From NCBI RefSeq assembly GCF_008728515.1, contig NC_044978.1, positions 9,988,452 to 10,052,451 on the forward strand: a DNA stretch of 64,000 bases, read 5' to 3'. Numbering within the stretch: position 1 is the first letter of the stretch; the number at the start of each line of letters is the position of its first letter. The position numbers and the translations under genes were made by a program. The notes below the pieces were generated by a model. The model searched no databases, was not told the origin of the DNA, and was given only the letters and a program-made list of their open reading frames with translations. Positions 37,442 through 48,495 of the stretch are shown here, piece by piece. The stretch is from Papio anubis. Lineage: Eukaryota > Chordata > Mammalia > Primates > Cercopithecidae.

Positions 37442-39535
37442 TTGGCTATTGTCTCTGATAGTGGCCAAGTTTGAATCTAATCTGGCTTCCACAGGGCCAT
37501 TTCCCCAGTAATGGCTGAGAATGTGGCTTCATTGTCTGGCTCATCTACCATCTCTGTCATGTAGCAATACAGATCTCTTCTCTGGCAGGCAAGAGGTGAT
37601 AAGGAATCTGCTCTCCAGTCATTTGTGTGGATGCAGTATCATGTCGCACTGGAAAAGAGACAGCATGTGGAAATCTCAACTGGAGCGATTTTTGTGTTTT
37701 ATGTTCACTTCGACTATGAAGTTGTAAAGGCAAATATGAATCTCTGTATGTTTTGTGTTTCTATAATTGAAAAAAACTTTTGTTTCTCATGTGAATTTGA
37801 AATATTTCCTAGCTCTGGAATGTTTGAATAAATTACACCATAAGACTTCTTAAATAAAACTACTATTTTAATTGCTTTACAGAACTATAGGTTTATATAT
37901 ATCATATATAGAGGAACACAAATATTCCTAGAAAAAAACATAAACTAAAAAGTATATGCTGGATATATAAGTAGAAAAATTATTCTCACAAAAACTATCA
38001 GCTCAAAAGTAGTTTTTTGTTGTTGTTTTGTAACCATCTCTCTCTTTTTAGATATATCAATCCATATTTATCTAAACAAAATAAATCCCTGGGCAAATCT
38101 CAGGTTTTATCTATGACATGTAAGGCAGAAATACTTCCTATAAAATATAATTTGCTTTTTTAAAATGACAAGACTAAATAATCTGAGCTTATGCAACTTC
38201 TTATTTACTCACCAGATAAGCTAATGTTACCTCCATACCATGTTTACAATTAAGAAAAATGTAAACTTGTGTTCCAGAAAATTTGAATTATGATTTTGAA
38301 ATTTTCAGTATCAAGAGTAATTATATTATGCAATGTGTCATATTAAATTTCTAAGATCAGATAAATTTGCAACTTTGCACTGATAGTGATAGATTTAACT
38401 GATGAATACATTCAGAATACCTGGATGATTTTCAAAACTGACTATTAAACATCGGTTACTAAGCATTACACACATGTACACACACACATACAAACACGTA
38501 AGTGTATATACGTATATAATCTCATACATTGTATATTTTTCTCATATTTTATGCTATAAAATCACTGTACCTCTGGGTTATTTTAACAAGTGTGCTTTTA
38601 TTTTTTACCTGTTTAAATGATGTGACTGGTACGTATGTGACTGTTGGTTGTTACTATCTGTACTCATGAACTTTGCTGGTCTCTGAAATTCCCTTGTTTT
38701 AGAGACAGTTCTCAGTTGTCAAAATTGGAACAAAGTAAGAGTTAGTTACTTTGCATAAAAGCTAAGCTCATGTAAGTGAGTTAGACTATATTAGAAGCTG
38801 TACAGAAATACATGTATGCAGAGTAAAGAATGTGCTTTTTCATAAAATTTGAACGGAATTAGGAGTTTGTAGAAGATTTGCATACAAATAGGAAACTTTA
38901 TTTGCCTTCATTTATAATAATGATAAACAATAAGTCTGAAAAGACTATAAATTGGGCTAAATTTTAGCAAATGTGTTCAATTTTGGTAGAGTTGTTTGTT
39001 TAAAGAGTATGCGAATACTTAATGTTACAAATCATAATGAAAAATTAAAATTTTGTTTTCCCTTATTAAAATGATAAATTGGTATTAGACCATCCCGTCT
39101 ACTCATAACAAAGGATAGTAAAAGTTGATCCATCCCCTTTCTGTAATCTTTTTAGTTGGCAGAAATTTTGTATTTCACCAGAGTAACTTTCTGTGCTTTA
39201 TGCCAACTTTTTAGTATCTTCGATTATTTAAAATAATTGAGTAAAAGTTTCTCACTTCTGAAAGAAAGGAATAACATTCATTATGATGGTAATACTCATA
39301 TTTGTAATTTTAGATATTATACTGTTCCTCATATTTATAGGTAATAATCTGAAACCTTTCATTGCTTTCAAAAAATTATATTCTATTATTTTAATCACTT
39401 TAACCACATTAACTCTCATGATTTTGTCCCCTGAAATAATTCCTAAATTAAAAAAAGAAAAAAAAATAGTCAAGATTTTTTTACATTTAAGCTGTATTTA
39501 ACATTTCCAGGTGAGTCTCTGGAAAACCAATTATT

Positions 39536-39584
39536 TACCATTAAAAGTAATGGCAGACACTACAATTGCTTTTGCACCAACCTG
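39536..39584 (+). mobile_element. Half of a MADE1 (mariner-type MITE)
   Basis: 'ccattaaaagtaatggca' and 'cttttgcaccaacctga' match the centre and one terminal inverted repeat of the 80-bp palindromic MADE1 element. The other arm is missing, so no MADE1 hairpin of the kind that gives rise to miR-548 family precursors can form here. Confidence 0.8.
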
Positions 39585-41090
39585 ATAAAAAAGAGGAGTG
39601 CTAGAGATTATTTTTTGGTATGCTCCATGTTTCTACTTACTTCAGCAATCCATTGGCTTTATGAAAGAGCAATCACATTAAAAGGAAACTCACCCTCTTT
39701 TAGATCAGTTTCACTCAGGCAAATTGCTATTGTTCTAAGTACCTTGCAGAGGTTGTGGATTTCAGAGGAAGGTCCTGAATATTTAGTAGTAACCTTGTGT
39801 TCATAAAATGCTTCTCATTCTTTCCAGAAAACACTAATCAATGTGTTTTGAACCAGCTATTTATTGTATATATGATAAAATATTTTTATGTTTCTTCATT
39901 CTTGAGATTTTTGGTTAATGTAATAAATTAAACAGAATCATCAAGTCTTATCATCTGTAAGTGGTTTCTGTTCTTCTCTCATTCTTTTCAGAGGCTTTGC
40001 TAAAAGTTACAGCAGGCCAGACATTTGTTCTGCTACAAAGGTCAGTCTCAGAGCTTCACGGATAGAACTATGCTAGCTAGTCTTAACTATTAATACTTCA
40101 AGGAAAGACTAATAATACTGGCTTCTGAGTTGACATAACAGACAAATGTCAGAATGTGACACAGGACTGAGTCAACAATTACAGAACTTATTTTTATCCA
40201 GATGCAGAAGATTTCATAAAAGTAAACTATAGGCCCCAAATCTCATAGAGCAAAAAAATCAATGAAGTAAGAATGAGTGAACTGAAAAAGAACAGTTCAT
40301 AATGGTTATTTGTTTGGTATACTGTTGATGTTATTTTGCAAGCTCTTTTATCACCTTTGATGGATATTTAAGGAAATCAGGAACGAACACTTTTCTGATT
40401 CTTTTTCACATTCAATGGCGCTGTGGTGATTTAATGGTGATTTAATTAATACAACAAGCATCAGTCCTCTGCTTTGAAAATCAGGATCCAATTTGATAAA
40501 TCAATTGTTCAAACCATGATTGAATTTTCTGGAGTGTCATATTTGAGAATAAATTGTATTTACTCAAGTATCAAAGCAAACCATTAAAAATAAAGGGCTA
40601 TACTTTTTGTCTGGAATCAATGACTAGAAAGCCCTCCTAGGCAAATGGTCTGGTACAGGTCTGTAACTAACGGTGTCCCAGCCTTACACGTAGGAGGATA
40701 AGTCATTTTCTGTCAGGTGAGTTACTTAGCAGATTTTAGAGGAGGAGTTCAAACACATTTATTGATACTGCAGATAAAATTTGTTGAAAATGAATTTCAG
40801 GGGTTTGGTCTCACATGCATTTAATATAGGAGCAAATATTAATCCTACTACTATGACCTAAAAATCCCTAGGGTAATAAAGCATATTAAAAATCCAATCC
40901 TAGGTTTCTTTCAAATTCTCTAAATGGAAATTAGCTTTTTAGTCTTAGTTATTTAACACTATGTGACTTTTGATTTCCTGACCATATTACAATGTATGTC
41001 AACTAGCACCTTCTGCTGCACATATGTAAACAAATCAGGTCGAAACACAGTGAGACCAGGCAATTTTTTAAATAAAAATAAAAATTTCCC
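39585..41090. other. Unassigned sequence
   Basis: No gene or nameable repeat recognised. Confidence 0.5.
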
Positions 41091-41435
41091 AAAAAAGAAC
41101 AAGATCACATCCTTTGCAGAAACGTGGATGGAGCTGGAAGCCATTATCTTTAGCAAGCTAATGCAGGAACAAAATCCTAACTACAACATGTTCTCACTTG
41201 TAAGTGAGAGCTAAATTATGAGCACACATGAGCACAGAGAGGGGAACAACATGCACTGGGGCCTATTGGAGGAGAGAGGGTGGGAGGAGGCACAGGATCA
41301 GGAAAAACAACTAATGGGTACTGGGCTTAATACCTGGGTGGTGAAATAATCTGTACAATAAATCCCCATGACACAAATTTACCTATATAACAACCCTGCA
41401 CATGTATTTCCGAACTTAAAAGTCAAAAAAAAAAA
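41091..41435 (+). mobile_element. 5'-truncated L1 3' end (L1PB/L1MA-type)
   Basis: Starts in the last ORF2 codons ('aagaacaagatcacatcctt', 'gtggatggagctggaagcc') and continues through the 3' UTR ('gggaacaacatgcactgggg') to a poly-A tail at 41425-41435. The ORF2 stop region reads through 'cacttgtaagtgagagctaa'. Confidence 0.9.
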
Positions 41436-42784
41436 TCTTCAGAGACTGGTAGAAATCATTAGGAGTGGTACACTAAGGAAAAACAAATCTGAAACTTGGA
41501 AATAGGCAAAGGGAGAACTATTATTTTGTGTCATTGCCTAATAAGAGATCCAAATAGTATCTCATTCTTTATAAGTATGTATCCTCTTTTTACATATATA
41601 TCGTTTACTATCGATTAAGGCATTTTACAACTCTGTAAAGATAAAGATTAACTTGTTGAAAAGAAATAGCCAAGAAACAGATTCTTGTCTGAGAGTGACA
41701 TAAATGAATTTTGTCTTACAGACATTCAAGTGACTTCTGTCCAAGAGAAAAAATCAGAACACAGAGTTATAGTTGCATTGCCCTACTGTGCATTGATCAA
41801 TTTTGTATGTAAGTTTATATTTTTATTGCAGGTTTTTTCTGTCAAGAATTACATATACTTCTATATATCCTACACTGTTCTGAAACAACTCCATCATCTT
41901 GCTATTTCCCTCCTTAAAGAGTTAAACACATTTTGACAAGCGATAATTTAAAAATAAATATTAATGCTCAAGAAGGCTCTGTGTGTTGATTTAGTGCTTT
42001 AAATAGCAATCTAAACTCTAAGTACAGTTAGAAATGTAAAAGGTGTTTAATTAACTAAACCTTAAAAATGACACCAAATATTTTTCAAAAGTCTTTAAAG
42101 CAAAAGTTAAAATTTGTTATGTTTACAAATTTTAAAAAATCGCTGGCTGAACGTAAAATCTAAACAATAATTGTTAAGTTTTTGTATCATGTTGGTAACA
42201 TTGTCAATAAGGGGGCATTATTAGCAGACAAAAAGAGGCCTCAAACAAGACTTAGCCATTGGTACAGACCGAAAATTTGTTGAGTTAATTTTGCTATAAA
42301 ATTCTTAAACATCTTTATGCTGTTGAACATCTACTTTTCTCACCATCTCTTGCTATATGCCTTTGTCTCTCAAATGACCAACCCTATTTCTGTGGCAGTA
42401 CAAAGTATTATATCTGCCTCCAAACACCATTGTACATCATCATACAACACCCAGTATGTGTTCTAACAGCCTTTACTTTAAACTCGCCAATGAGCCTGCT
42501 ATACCAGGCGTCATGCCAAACCTTATATACCAAGCAGTTCATAGAAGAAGCAACTCAGAAAGAGTCACAAAGGGGATGTAATAAAAACCTCGCTAATCCT
42601 ACACTCTGTCAGAACTGCCCTTTTCTGCCTCTCTCACATGGTTTTCTTACATCCTGGTGGGGCTAGCTGTTGCTCCTGACCACAGAGAGAACTAGTTATC
42701 CAAAAGAGACCCCTGGCCTTTTCTCAAGATGCCAAGCTATATGAACATAATTGTTCCGTGTAAATACATGTAAAGGAGCATCTC
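41436..42784. other. Unassigned sequence, possible LTR-like part at 42430-42720
   Basis: The first kilobase is AT-rich with no recognised feature. The block at about 42430-42720 is more GC-rich, with a layout that could be an old LTR; I cannot name it. Confidence 0.35.
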
Positions 42785-43109
42785 TGCCTGAATGTGGTGG
42801 CTCACACCTGTAAAATTCCATCACACCTGTAATCCCTCGCCATTTGGGAGGTCAAGGCAGAAATATTTCTTGAGCCCAGAAACTCAAGACCAGCCGGGGC
42901 AACATAGTGAGACTCTGTCTCTACAAAAAAATATAAAAACTTAGCTAAGTGTGGTGGCATACACCTGTGGTCCCAGCTACATGGGAGGGCTGAGACAGGA
43001 GGATCACTTGAGCCCAGGAGGTTGAAGCTACAGTAAGCCATGATTGCACCACTCCAGCCTGGGTAACAGGGCGAGACTCTGTATTTACAAACAAACAAAC
43101 AAACAAACA
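42785..43109 (+). mobile_element. AluJ-type Alu with small internal duplication
   Basis: Old Alu from 'tgcctgaatgtggtggctca' to a (CAAA)n tail. 'cacacctgtaa' is repeated near the start, adding about 15 bp. J-type character shows in 'ttgagcccagaaactcaaga' and 'caacatagtgagactctgtc'. A diverged target duplication is 'aaaggagcatctc' (left) and 'aaaggaaaaatctc' (right). Confidence 0.92.
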
Positions 43110-43123
43110 AAGGAAAAATCTCT

Positions 43124-43744
43124 AAAGTCAAAGGAAGAAGGAAACTCCTGATAGTCTCCAATCTATCAAAGACCTACAAATTTTAGGCACTGAGTATATA
43201 TCCTTCAATGAATGAAAATTTACCATATTCAGAAAATACAAACCTGGACTTTCCCTCCCCTCGTTCCCCTGATTTGGAACTGACTGACCAACTGTCCTGG
43301 GTCCCCATGCTGAGTTTTCCTCTCTGAGCCGCAATTCTCTGCCTTCAGCCTCCTTTTTATGTATTCTGATTTTCCTTTTCTTCTATCCCCAGGATGTGAT
43401 ACTTTTTTTCTGTCTCTTTCTTGCCATCAGTAACTCACTAAGGCGCTCATATCTGAGCAGTATATGTTCTCCACTTCCTCCTGTATGCATTATAACAGTA
43501 AATTATAATCTTAATCTCAAATTTAGGTCTCATGGTATTTTTCTTTTTCCTTCAATACAACCACATTTTTCAATGAGGGGCATTTTCAGATTTTGAAGGG
43601 CTTTTTTTTTCAAGTTTGTTTTGTTTTGAATCCTCTTTCTTTCCTCAGTAATTTGGCCCAGGCTCACAGCATTGAATGGAAGACCCTGAAGACAGATACT
43701 AATACAGTCAGTCATAAGAACGCAGCCCACACATCCCGCTTAGT
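43124..43744. other. Unassigned sequence
   Basis: No nameable feature; slightly less AT-rich in the middle. Confidence 0.45.
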
Positions 43745-43890
43745 ATTTATTTCATTCTAGTGGTAACTCCTTTGAGGTCAGAGACCATGTATTCCATTAT
43801 TTTTATATCTTACAGACCGTCTAACTTAGAGATTGTCACACGCTAGGCAAATACAAAGCATACCATCAATGAATAATTGATTGATTCTGA
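43745..43890 (+). mobile_element. L2 LINE 3' end
   Basis: 'actcctttgaggtcagagac' followed by 'gcaaatacaaagcatacc' and 'atgaataattgattgatt' matches the L2 3' end pattern ('ctccttgagggcagggac' and a terminal ATGAA-type repeat). Confidence 0.6.
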
Positions 43891-44874
43891 TGCCCTAATA
43901 CACATCCATATTTGCTTCCGGGAAGTAGTTTAGTTGTTCAAGGATCAAGTTCTAGAATGAATAATTAATCATTTATCAAATGCCTCCAAAAAGCAAGGTC
44001 AAATGTGATAGAAAGGATGAAAGCCATTAGGAGATTGTTGATATGCACACTAATCCATTTCAGAAGTGTCAGTTTGCATTTGTTGGTGGTTAGTCTATGG
44101 AGCACTAAAGATGGCAGCTTTATCAGAAGATGCACTTTTCAACACCTCATGACTAGACACGAGATAGGAATTGAACCCCATATACTATGTGAAATTCTTT
44201 CTCTGCTGATTTCCTGAAGGATATTTTCTTGTTACTTACCTATTTAAGGTGTAACATATTTCCCATCTATAGAAGAGTCTGCTAGTGATATCTCAGTTAT
44301 CTATTCTCCCCTTCTTCCAAGCCAATAGAAAGTTTAGCTGAGTACAAAATTGGCCAGAATAGTGCAACGTTATCCATTCACCTTTGCAGTCAGGTATATT
44401 ACTATGACTAAGTTACGTAAATGACATATGAATGCAAACGAAATATACATCTTCTGACTTGTGTTCTTAAATCTAAGGGTTGTTCTTTTCATCCTCTCTG
44501 CTGGTTGAAATGCAAACTTTGCCAACTTGGACAACATTTGAAGAGAAAAATCGCAGAAATAATGGAGCAGTAAGATAGAAGACGACTGGTCCCTGAATAC
44601 ATTTCTCTAACAGAGCCATCATACTAGCCTTGCATTAACTATCTGTAAAGTGTTAAATCAAACAAAAACTAGACAGAAAAAAAAATTTTGTGTAAGCCAC
44701 TATTGAAATGAGTGCCTCCTGCAAGCAGACAGACACACACTCTAACTAACAAATGAATTGTGAAGACCATCAGGATGGCTATTGAATCCAGTGATCATTT
44801 ATGATAAATGAGAGGCAGTTCTAATGATTGACCCTAGACTTGCCATTTTCCTATACCTGATGGTGAGTTCAGTC

Positions 44875-44915
<41 letters not shown>

Positions 44916-45099
44916 TAGTCATTGTTCTTATTAAAAATTAGTCAAAATTTAGCTCCTTCAATATATAATATTTTTAAACCCTTGATAAACTGTATCATGA
45001 ACAATAAATACTCCTGGTTTTATTCAGCACAATGAAATAGAAATTGATTTATTCATGAAGCATTTGCTGCTGTCAATTTATATACACTGAATTTACTCA
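43891..45099. other. Unassigned sequence with TA microsatellite
   Basis: No gene or repeat family recognised apart from the (TA)n at 44876-44912. Confidence 0.5.
44876..44912. repeat. (TA)n microsatellite
   Basis: About 17 perfect TA units. Confidence 0.97.
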
Positions 45100-46105
45100 T
45101 ACCTGATGAGCTCTTTGTGTTCATTTTGGTCAAAGATCTCATGGTGTTTTTGTGGGGAGCTTGACGAATCATGCAGGAATATCGGAAGCAGTATCTGTAT
45201 CATTCTAGAAATTGCACAACCTTATCGTTTAAATGGCGTTTACTAGATGCATGTTACTTCAGGGATCAAATCTGCCCTCTCTCGTGAGCTGCTCAGTGGC
45301 ATCATCATTCAGGGGAACTGAGTGCTACCAGAAGATAGTTCCACAATGAGGCCACCTGACTGAAAATGAATTCGGCTTATTTCTTCCTCTGTTCCAGTTG
45401 GCTGATTTCCTCAGTTCATTGCTTTCCAAGTCAGCCTCGAGAAAGAAGGGGAAAAGCATTTGCTGAATGTAATTAAGGCCACATCATGGTGACTTTGAAT
45501 ATTTAAAAGAAATTTACTTGTTTAAGACCATTTTAAACTTTTTCAAAAATTAATTTAGCCACCCTGATTTAAAAACAACTCTGCAAGTCATTCCACTAAC
45601 AGGCCTGATCATAAATTCGTTTCTAATGTCTTTATGACCCCAGAAAGCAGAGATGAATTGAGCCGGCTTAATTGGCTGAAACACCATTGAAATGTAATGT
45701 GGGTGATTTAATCAGCCTATGGCACTAATGGAGTTAAGCACTTTGTCCACTAGGAAACTGTGTGAGCTTTCCATGAGTTTCTAAGTGGCTGCTTATTGCC
45801 CTCTGTTAGGCACTTTCCTTTGTAGTTTGCATGTGGCCCTTTTTTTCCCTGAGAGGGAAAACAGTCTGTGGAGCATATATTTTAAAAACAGAGCAGTGAC
45901 AATTTTTAAATCAACACTGTAAGACTGGGGGAAAAATAAATTGCATGTTATCCCTTCTTGTAGAATACTTTCCAGGCCAGCCTATTTCAGTTTCCCTACA
46001 CCACCTGGTGTTGTTTACCAAATAGAGCCCGCTTTGCACCAATGTCTTTGAATAATAAATGTAAGCTAGTCATTGGTCATTATAAAGGGGTAGGTAGCAG
46101 GGAAG
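45100..46105. promoter_or_regulatory. Repeat-free stretch, candidate conserved non-coding element
   Basis: About 1 kb with no recognisable repeat, less AT-rich than its surroundings, and non-coding in all frames. It holds homeodomain-like sites (TTAATTGG at 45668-45675; TGATTTAATCA at 45704-45714). It also holds a 14-bp perfect-armed inverted repeat around CACCTG (45998-46011), directly followed by the forkhead-type site TGTTTAC (46012-46018). Such composition is common in developmental enhancers. Without alignment to other species this stays a guess. Confidence 0.25.
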
Positions 46106-46110
46106 CCAAT

Positions 46111-46278
46111 TTTTTCTTTCTTTTTTTTTTGTATTTTTAGTAGAGACAGGGTTTCACTGTGTTGGCCAGGTTGGTCTCGAACGCCTGACCTCGTAATCCA
46201 CCCACCTCAGTCTCCCAAAGTGCTGGGATTACAAGCAAGAGCCACGGCACCAGGTCAAAAAAAAAAAAAAAAAAAAAA
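46111..46278 (-). mobile_element. Alu left-monomer fragment flanked by opposed homopolymers
   Basis: On the minus strand this holds only the left Alu arm and the start of the A-rich linker (body about 46126-46256). A T-rich run precedes it and an A run of about 22 follows the Alu 5' end at 46257-46278. The right monomer is absent. Confidence 0.85.
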
Positions 46279-46976
46279 CCCTTTTTGAAGTATCATCCAT
46301 TATTGATGTTACCTGAAAGTGGGTGGGATATTCTCACTATTAAGAGGTGGTATTTCCTGGTGGTCTCTAGATCCAGAGTGTCTCTAGTTACACCCTTGTC
46401 AGCTCAGTTCCCTTCTGTGACCCTTCTTAGCTGCATCCCTTTGGGCAAATAACTGAATCTGGGAATATCCTTAAATCCGACGTTGGATTCACAGCATAAT
46501 CTAACATCCACTTATGTGTCGCAGCAGCTTGCCTGGTTAACTCTCAGCACTCCTGCCCCGTCTAGTTGCAGCCTGCACTTCTTCCCAGCAGCTGGGGAAT
46601 CCCACCAATGTGACCCATCGCCTCCCGGGAAGGCACCTCACACATGGTGACTTTATTCTCATAGCCCGTTTTCTTCTTGACATCCATTTGGGGAAATGCA
46701 TTCAAATGCATTATTTCTCTTGGTAATTACAGTTGGGTAATATAAAGCAAAATATTTTTCTGCCCAGTCTTTCAGACCAGCACAAATTGATCTCTGATAA
46801 ACTGTATATCTTAAACCACAGTACTCTTTAATGGATCTGTTTTATTCTTCCTTTATGAAAAGCGACAACCATAACTGTATTCTATGGAAAAATTTCCACA
46901 AAATCACTGCTTTACCTTTTTCTATCCCCAAATTTTGATAAATATAAGCCTATTTTAATAGAGGTCTTAAATATTC
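46279..46976. other. Unassigned sequence
   Basis: About 700 bp, moderately GC-richer near 46500-46640, with no recognised gene or repeat. Confidence 0.45.
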
Positions 46977-46990
46977 ATGTTAATTATTTA

Positions 46991-47577
46991 CTTTTTTTTT
47001 TTTAAGGTTTTCTGTCTTTTTTTTTTTTTTTTAAACTTTAAGTTCTGGGATACATGTGCAGAATGTGCAGGTTTGTTACATAGGTATACATATGCCATGG
47101 TGGTTTGCTGCACCCATCAACCCGTCATCTAGGTTTTAAGCCCAGCATGCATTAGGTGTTTCTCCTAATGCTATCCCTCCCCTTCCCCTGCAACCCCCTG
47201 AGGCCCCAGTGTGTGTGATATTCCTCTCCCTGTGTCCATGTGTTCTCACTGTTCAACTCCCACTTACGAGTGAGAACGTGTGGTGTTCGGTTTTCTGTCC
47301 CTGTGTTAGTCTGGCAAGAGCGATGAGTTCCAGCTTCATCCATGTCCCTGCAAAGGACATGATCTCATTCTTTTTTATGGCTGCATAGTGTTCCATGGTG
47401 TATATGTGCCACATTTTCTTTACCCAGTCTATCATTGATGGGCATTTGGGGTGATTCCAAGTCTTTGCTATTGTAGTGCTGCAATGAACATATGTGTGCA
47501 TGTGTCTTTATAGTAGAATGTTTTATAATCTTTTGGGTATATACCCAGTTGGTGGGAGTATAAATTAGTTCAACCAT
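46991..47577 (-). mobile_element. Primate L1 3' end with short 5' inversion and target duplication
   Basis: A 5'-truncated L1 with its poly-A tail as T runs at 46991-47032, the 3' UTR next, then the ORF2 C-terminal end. Minus-strand frames at 47253-47583 translate to ORF2 C-terminal text such as 'WVKKMWHIYTMEHYAAIKKN'. At 47549 the sequence flips, because 'ttggtgggagtataaattag' is L1 sense text on the plus strand. Near-identical 14-bp flanks begin 'atgttaattatt' (46977-46990) and 'atgttcattatt' (47576-47589), consistent with a target duplication. Confidence 0.88.
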
Positions 47578-47589
47578 GTTCATTATTAT

Positions 47590-48234
47590 TATATGTGTTC
47601 AGAATTAGCTATCAAACTGCAGTAAAATTATGACTAATTTTACTTGTGAAAACAGCTAACAATTCTATTGTCATTCTATATGAATTATTGCTATTTTAAG
47701 TGAGAACTACTAATGTATGTTATTTTTTTAAATGAAGGGAGATGACATATCCTGGCTAAGGTAGGAATGGCAATTTCCACTCAGTTGCTCCTGCTGCCTG
47801 TATTGAGAAGTTTGCTGAGTCTGAGTAAAGAAGGATGCAGCCAGGCAGAGTGATGCGGCTACTTGGTGATATCTGTCCCAGGTGGGGCACAGGATGGTGG
47901 TGGATACAATGGTGCCAGAGTATAGGATAGATAATAAGAGTTAAACTTGGGGAAGGATGCTGGAAAAGTTGTAGAAAAACAAATTTAAAATGCAGATAAA
48001 TTTTAGATTACTGTGTCTGAGAAGAATGAACAAACAGTGAGTAAATAAATTAAGACAAGCGAACTATGACACTTAACCTTTTTATTTTGTCACTTCATGA
48101 AGCTTGAAGTTAGCTATATTTATTTTTAATTGCCCTTTCCATTATGTAGAAGTTAGTAACTTTTTTATGTTTTCTAGCCAATACCATTTGCCTACTGTTG
48201 TCATACAGAAATTTTCTGTGAATATCATTTATGT
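47590..48234. other. Unassigned sequence
   Basis: No gene or nameable repeat. Confidence 0.5.
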
Positions 48235-48495
48235 AACATAGCTGATAAAATTTAGCAAGAATTTACTTTATGCCAGTAATGTTGCTAAGTATTTACTGTT
48301 GCTAAGTATTATGGCATTGAATCTTTACAATAGCCTCCGAATGTAGGTACCGTTATAATTCCTATTTTTTGGATGAGGAAACAAAAACTTTGATAAATTA
48401 ATTGACTTGGAAATGTCACAGAGTCAGTAATAACAAAACTAGCACTTGAATCCAGTAATGCAGTTTTTTTCAATGCCCAAACATTTAGCCACCTG
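48235..48495 (-). mobile_element. MIR SINE with small tandem duplication
   Basis: Reverse MIR: 'ggatgaggaaacaaaaactt', 'aaatgtcacagagtcagtaa' and 'cacttgaatccagtaatgc' match the MIR core in order. 'gttgctaagtatt' is repeated in tandem at about 48281-48311. Confidence 0.75.

Larger units (their letters stand above)
36634..39535. other. AT-rich unassigned sequence with palindromes and a TTG run
   Basis: Contains perfect AT palindromes at 36848-36867 and 36875-36890 and a (TTG)n run at about 37415-37441. The TTG run produces an Asn run in one minus-strand frame. A CA/TA-rich stretch lies at 38465-38520. No gene is recognised. Confidence 0.5.

Noticed and set aside
37247..37492. Asn-repeat frame that could be a processed pseudogene
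   Set aside because: The Asn run comes from the TTG microsatellite. Flanking frames switch and stop, and I could not match the rest to any known protein.
42802..43161. 119-codon minus-strand open frame
   Set aside because: Antisense AluJ frame.
47253..47583. Protein-like frames on the minus strand
   Set aside because: They are the C-terminal end of L1 ORF2 in a truncated copy, not a host gene.
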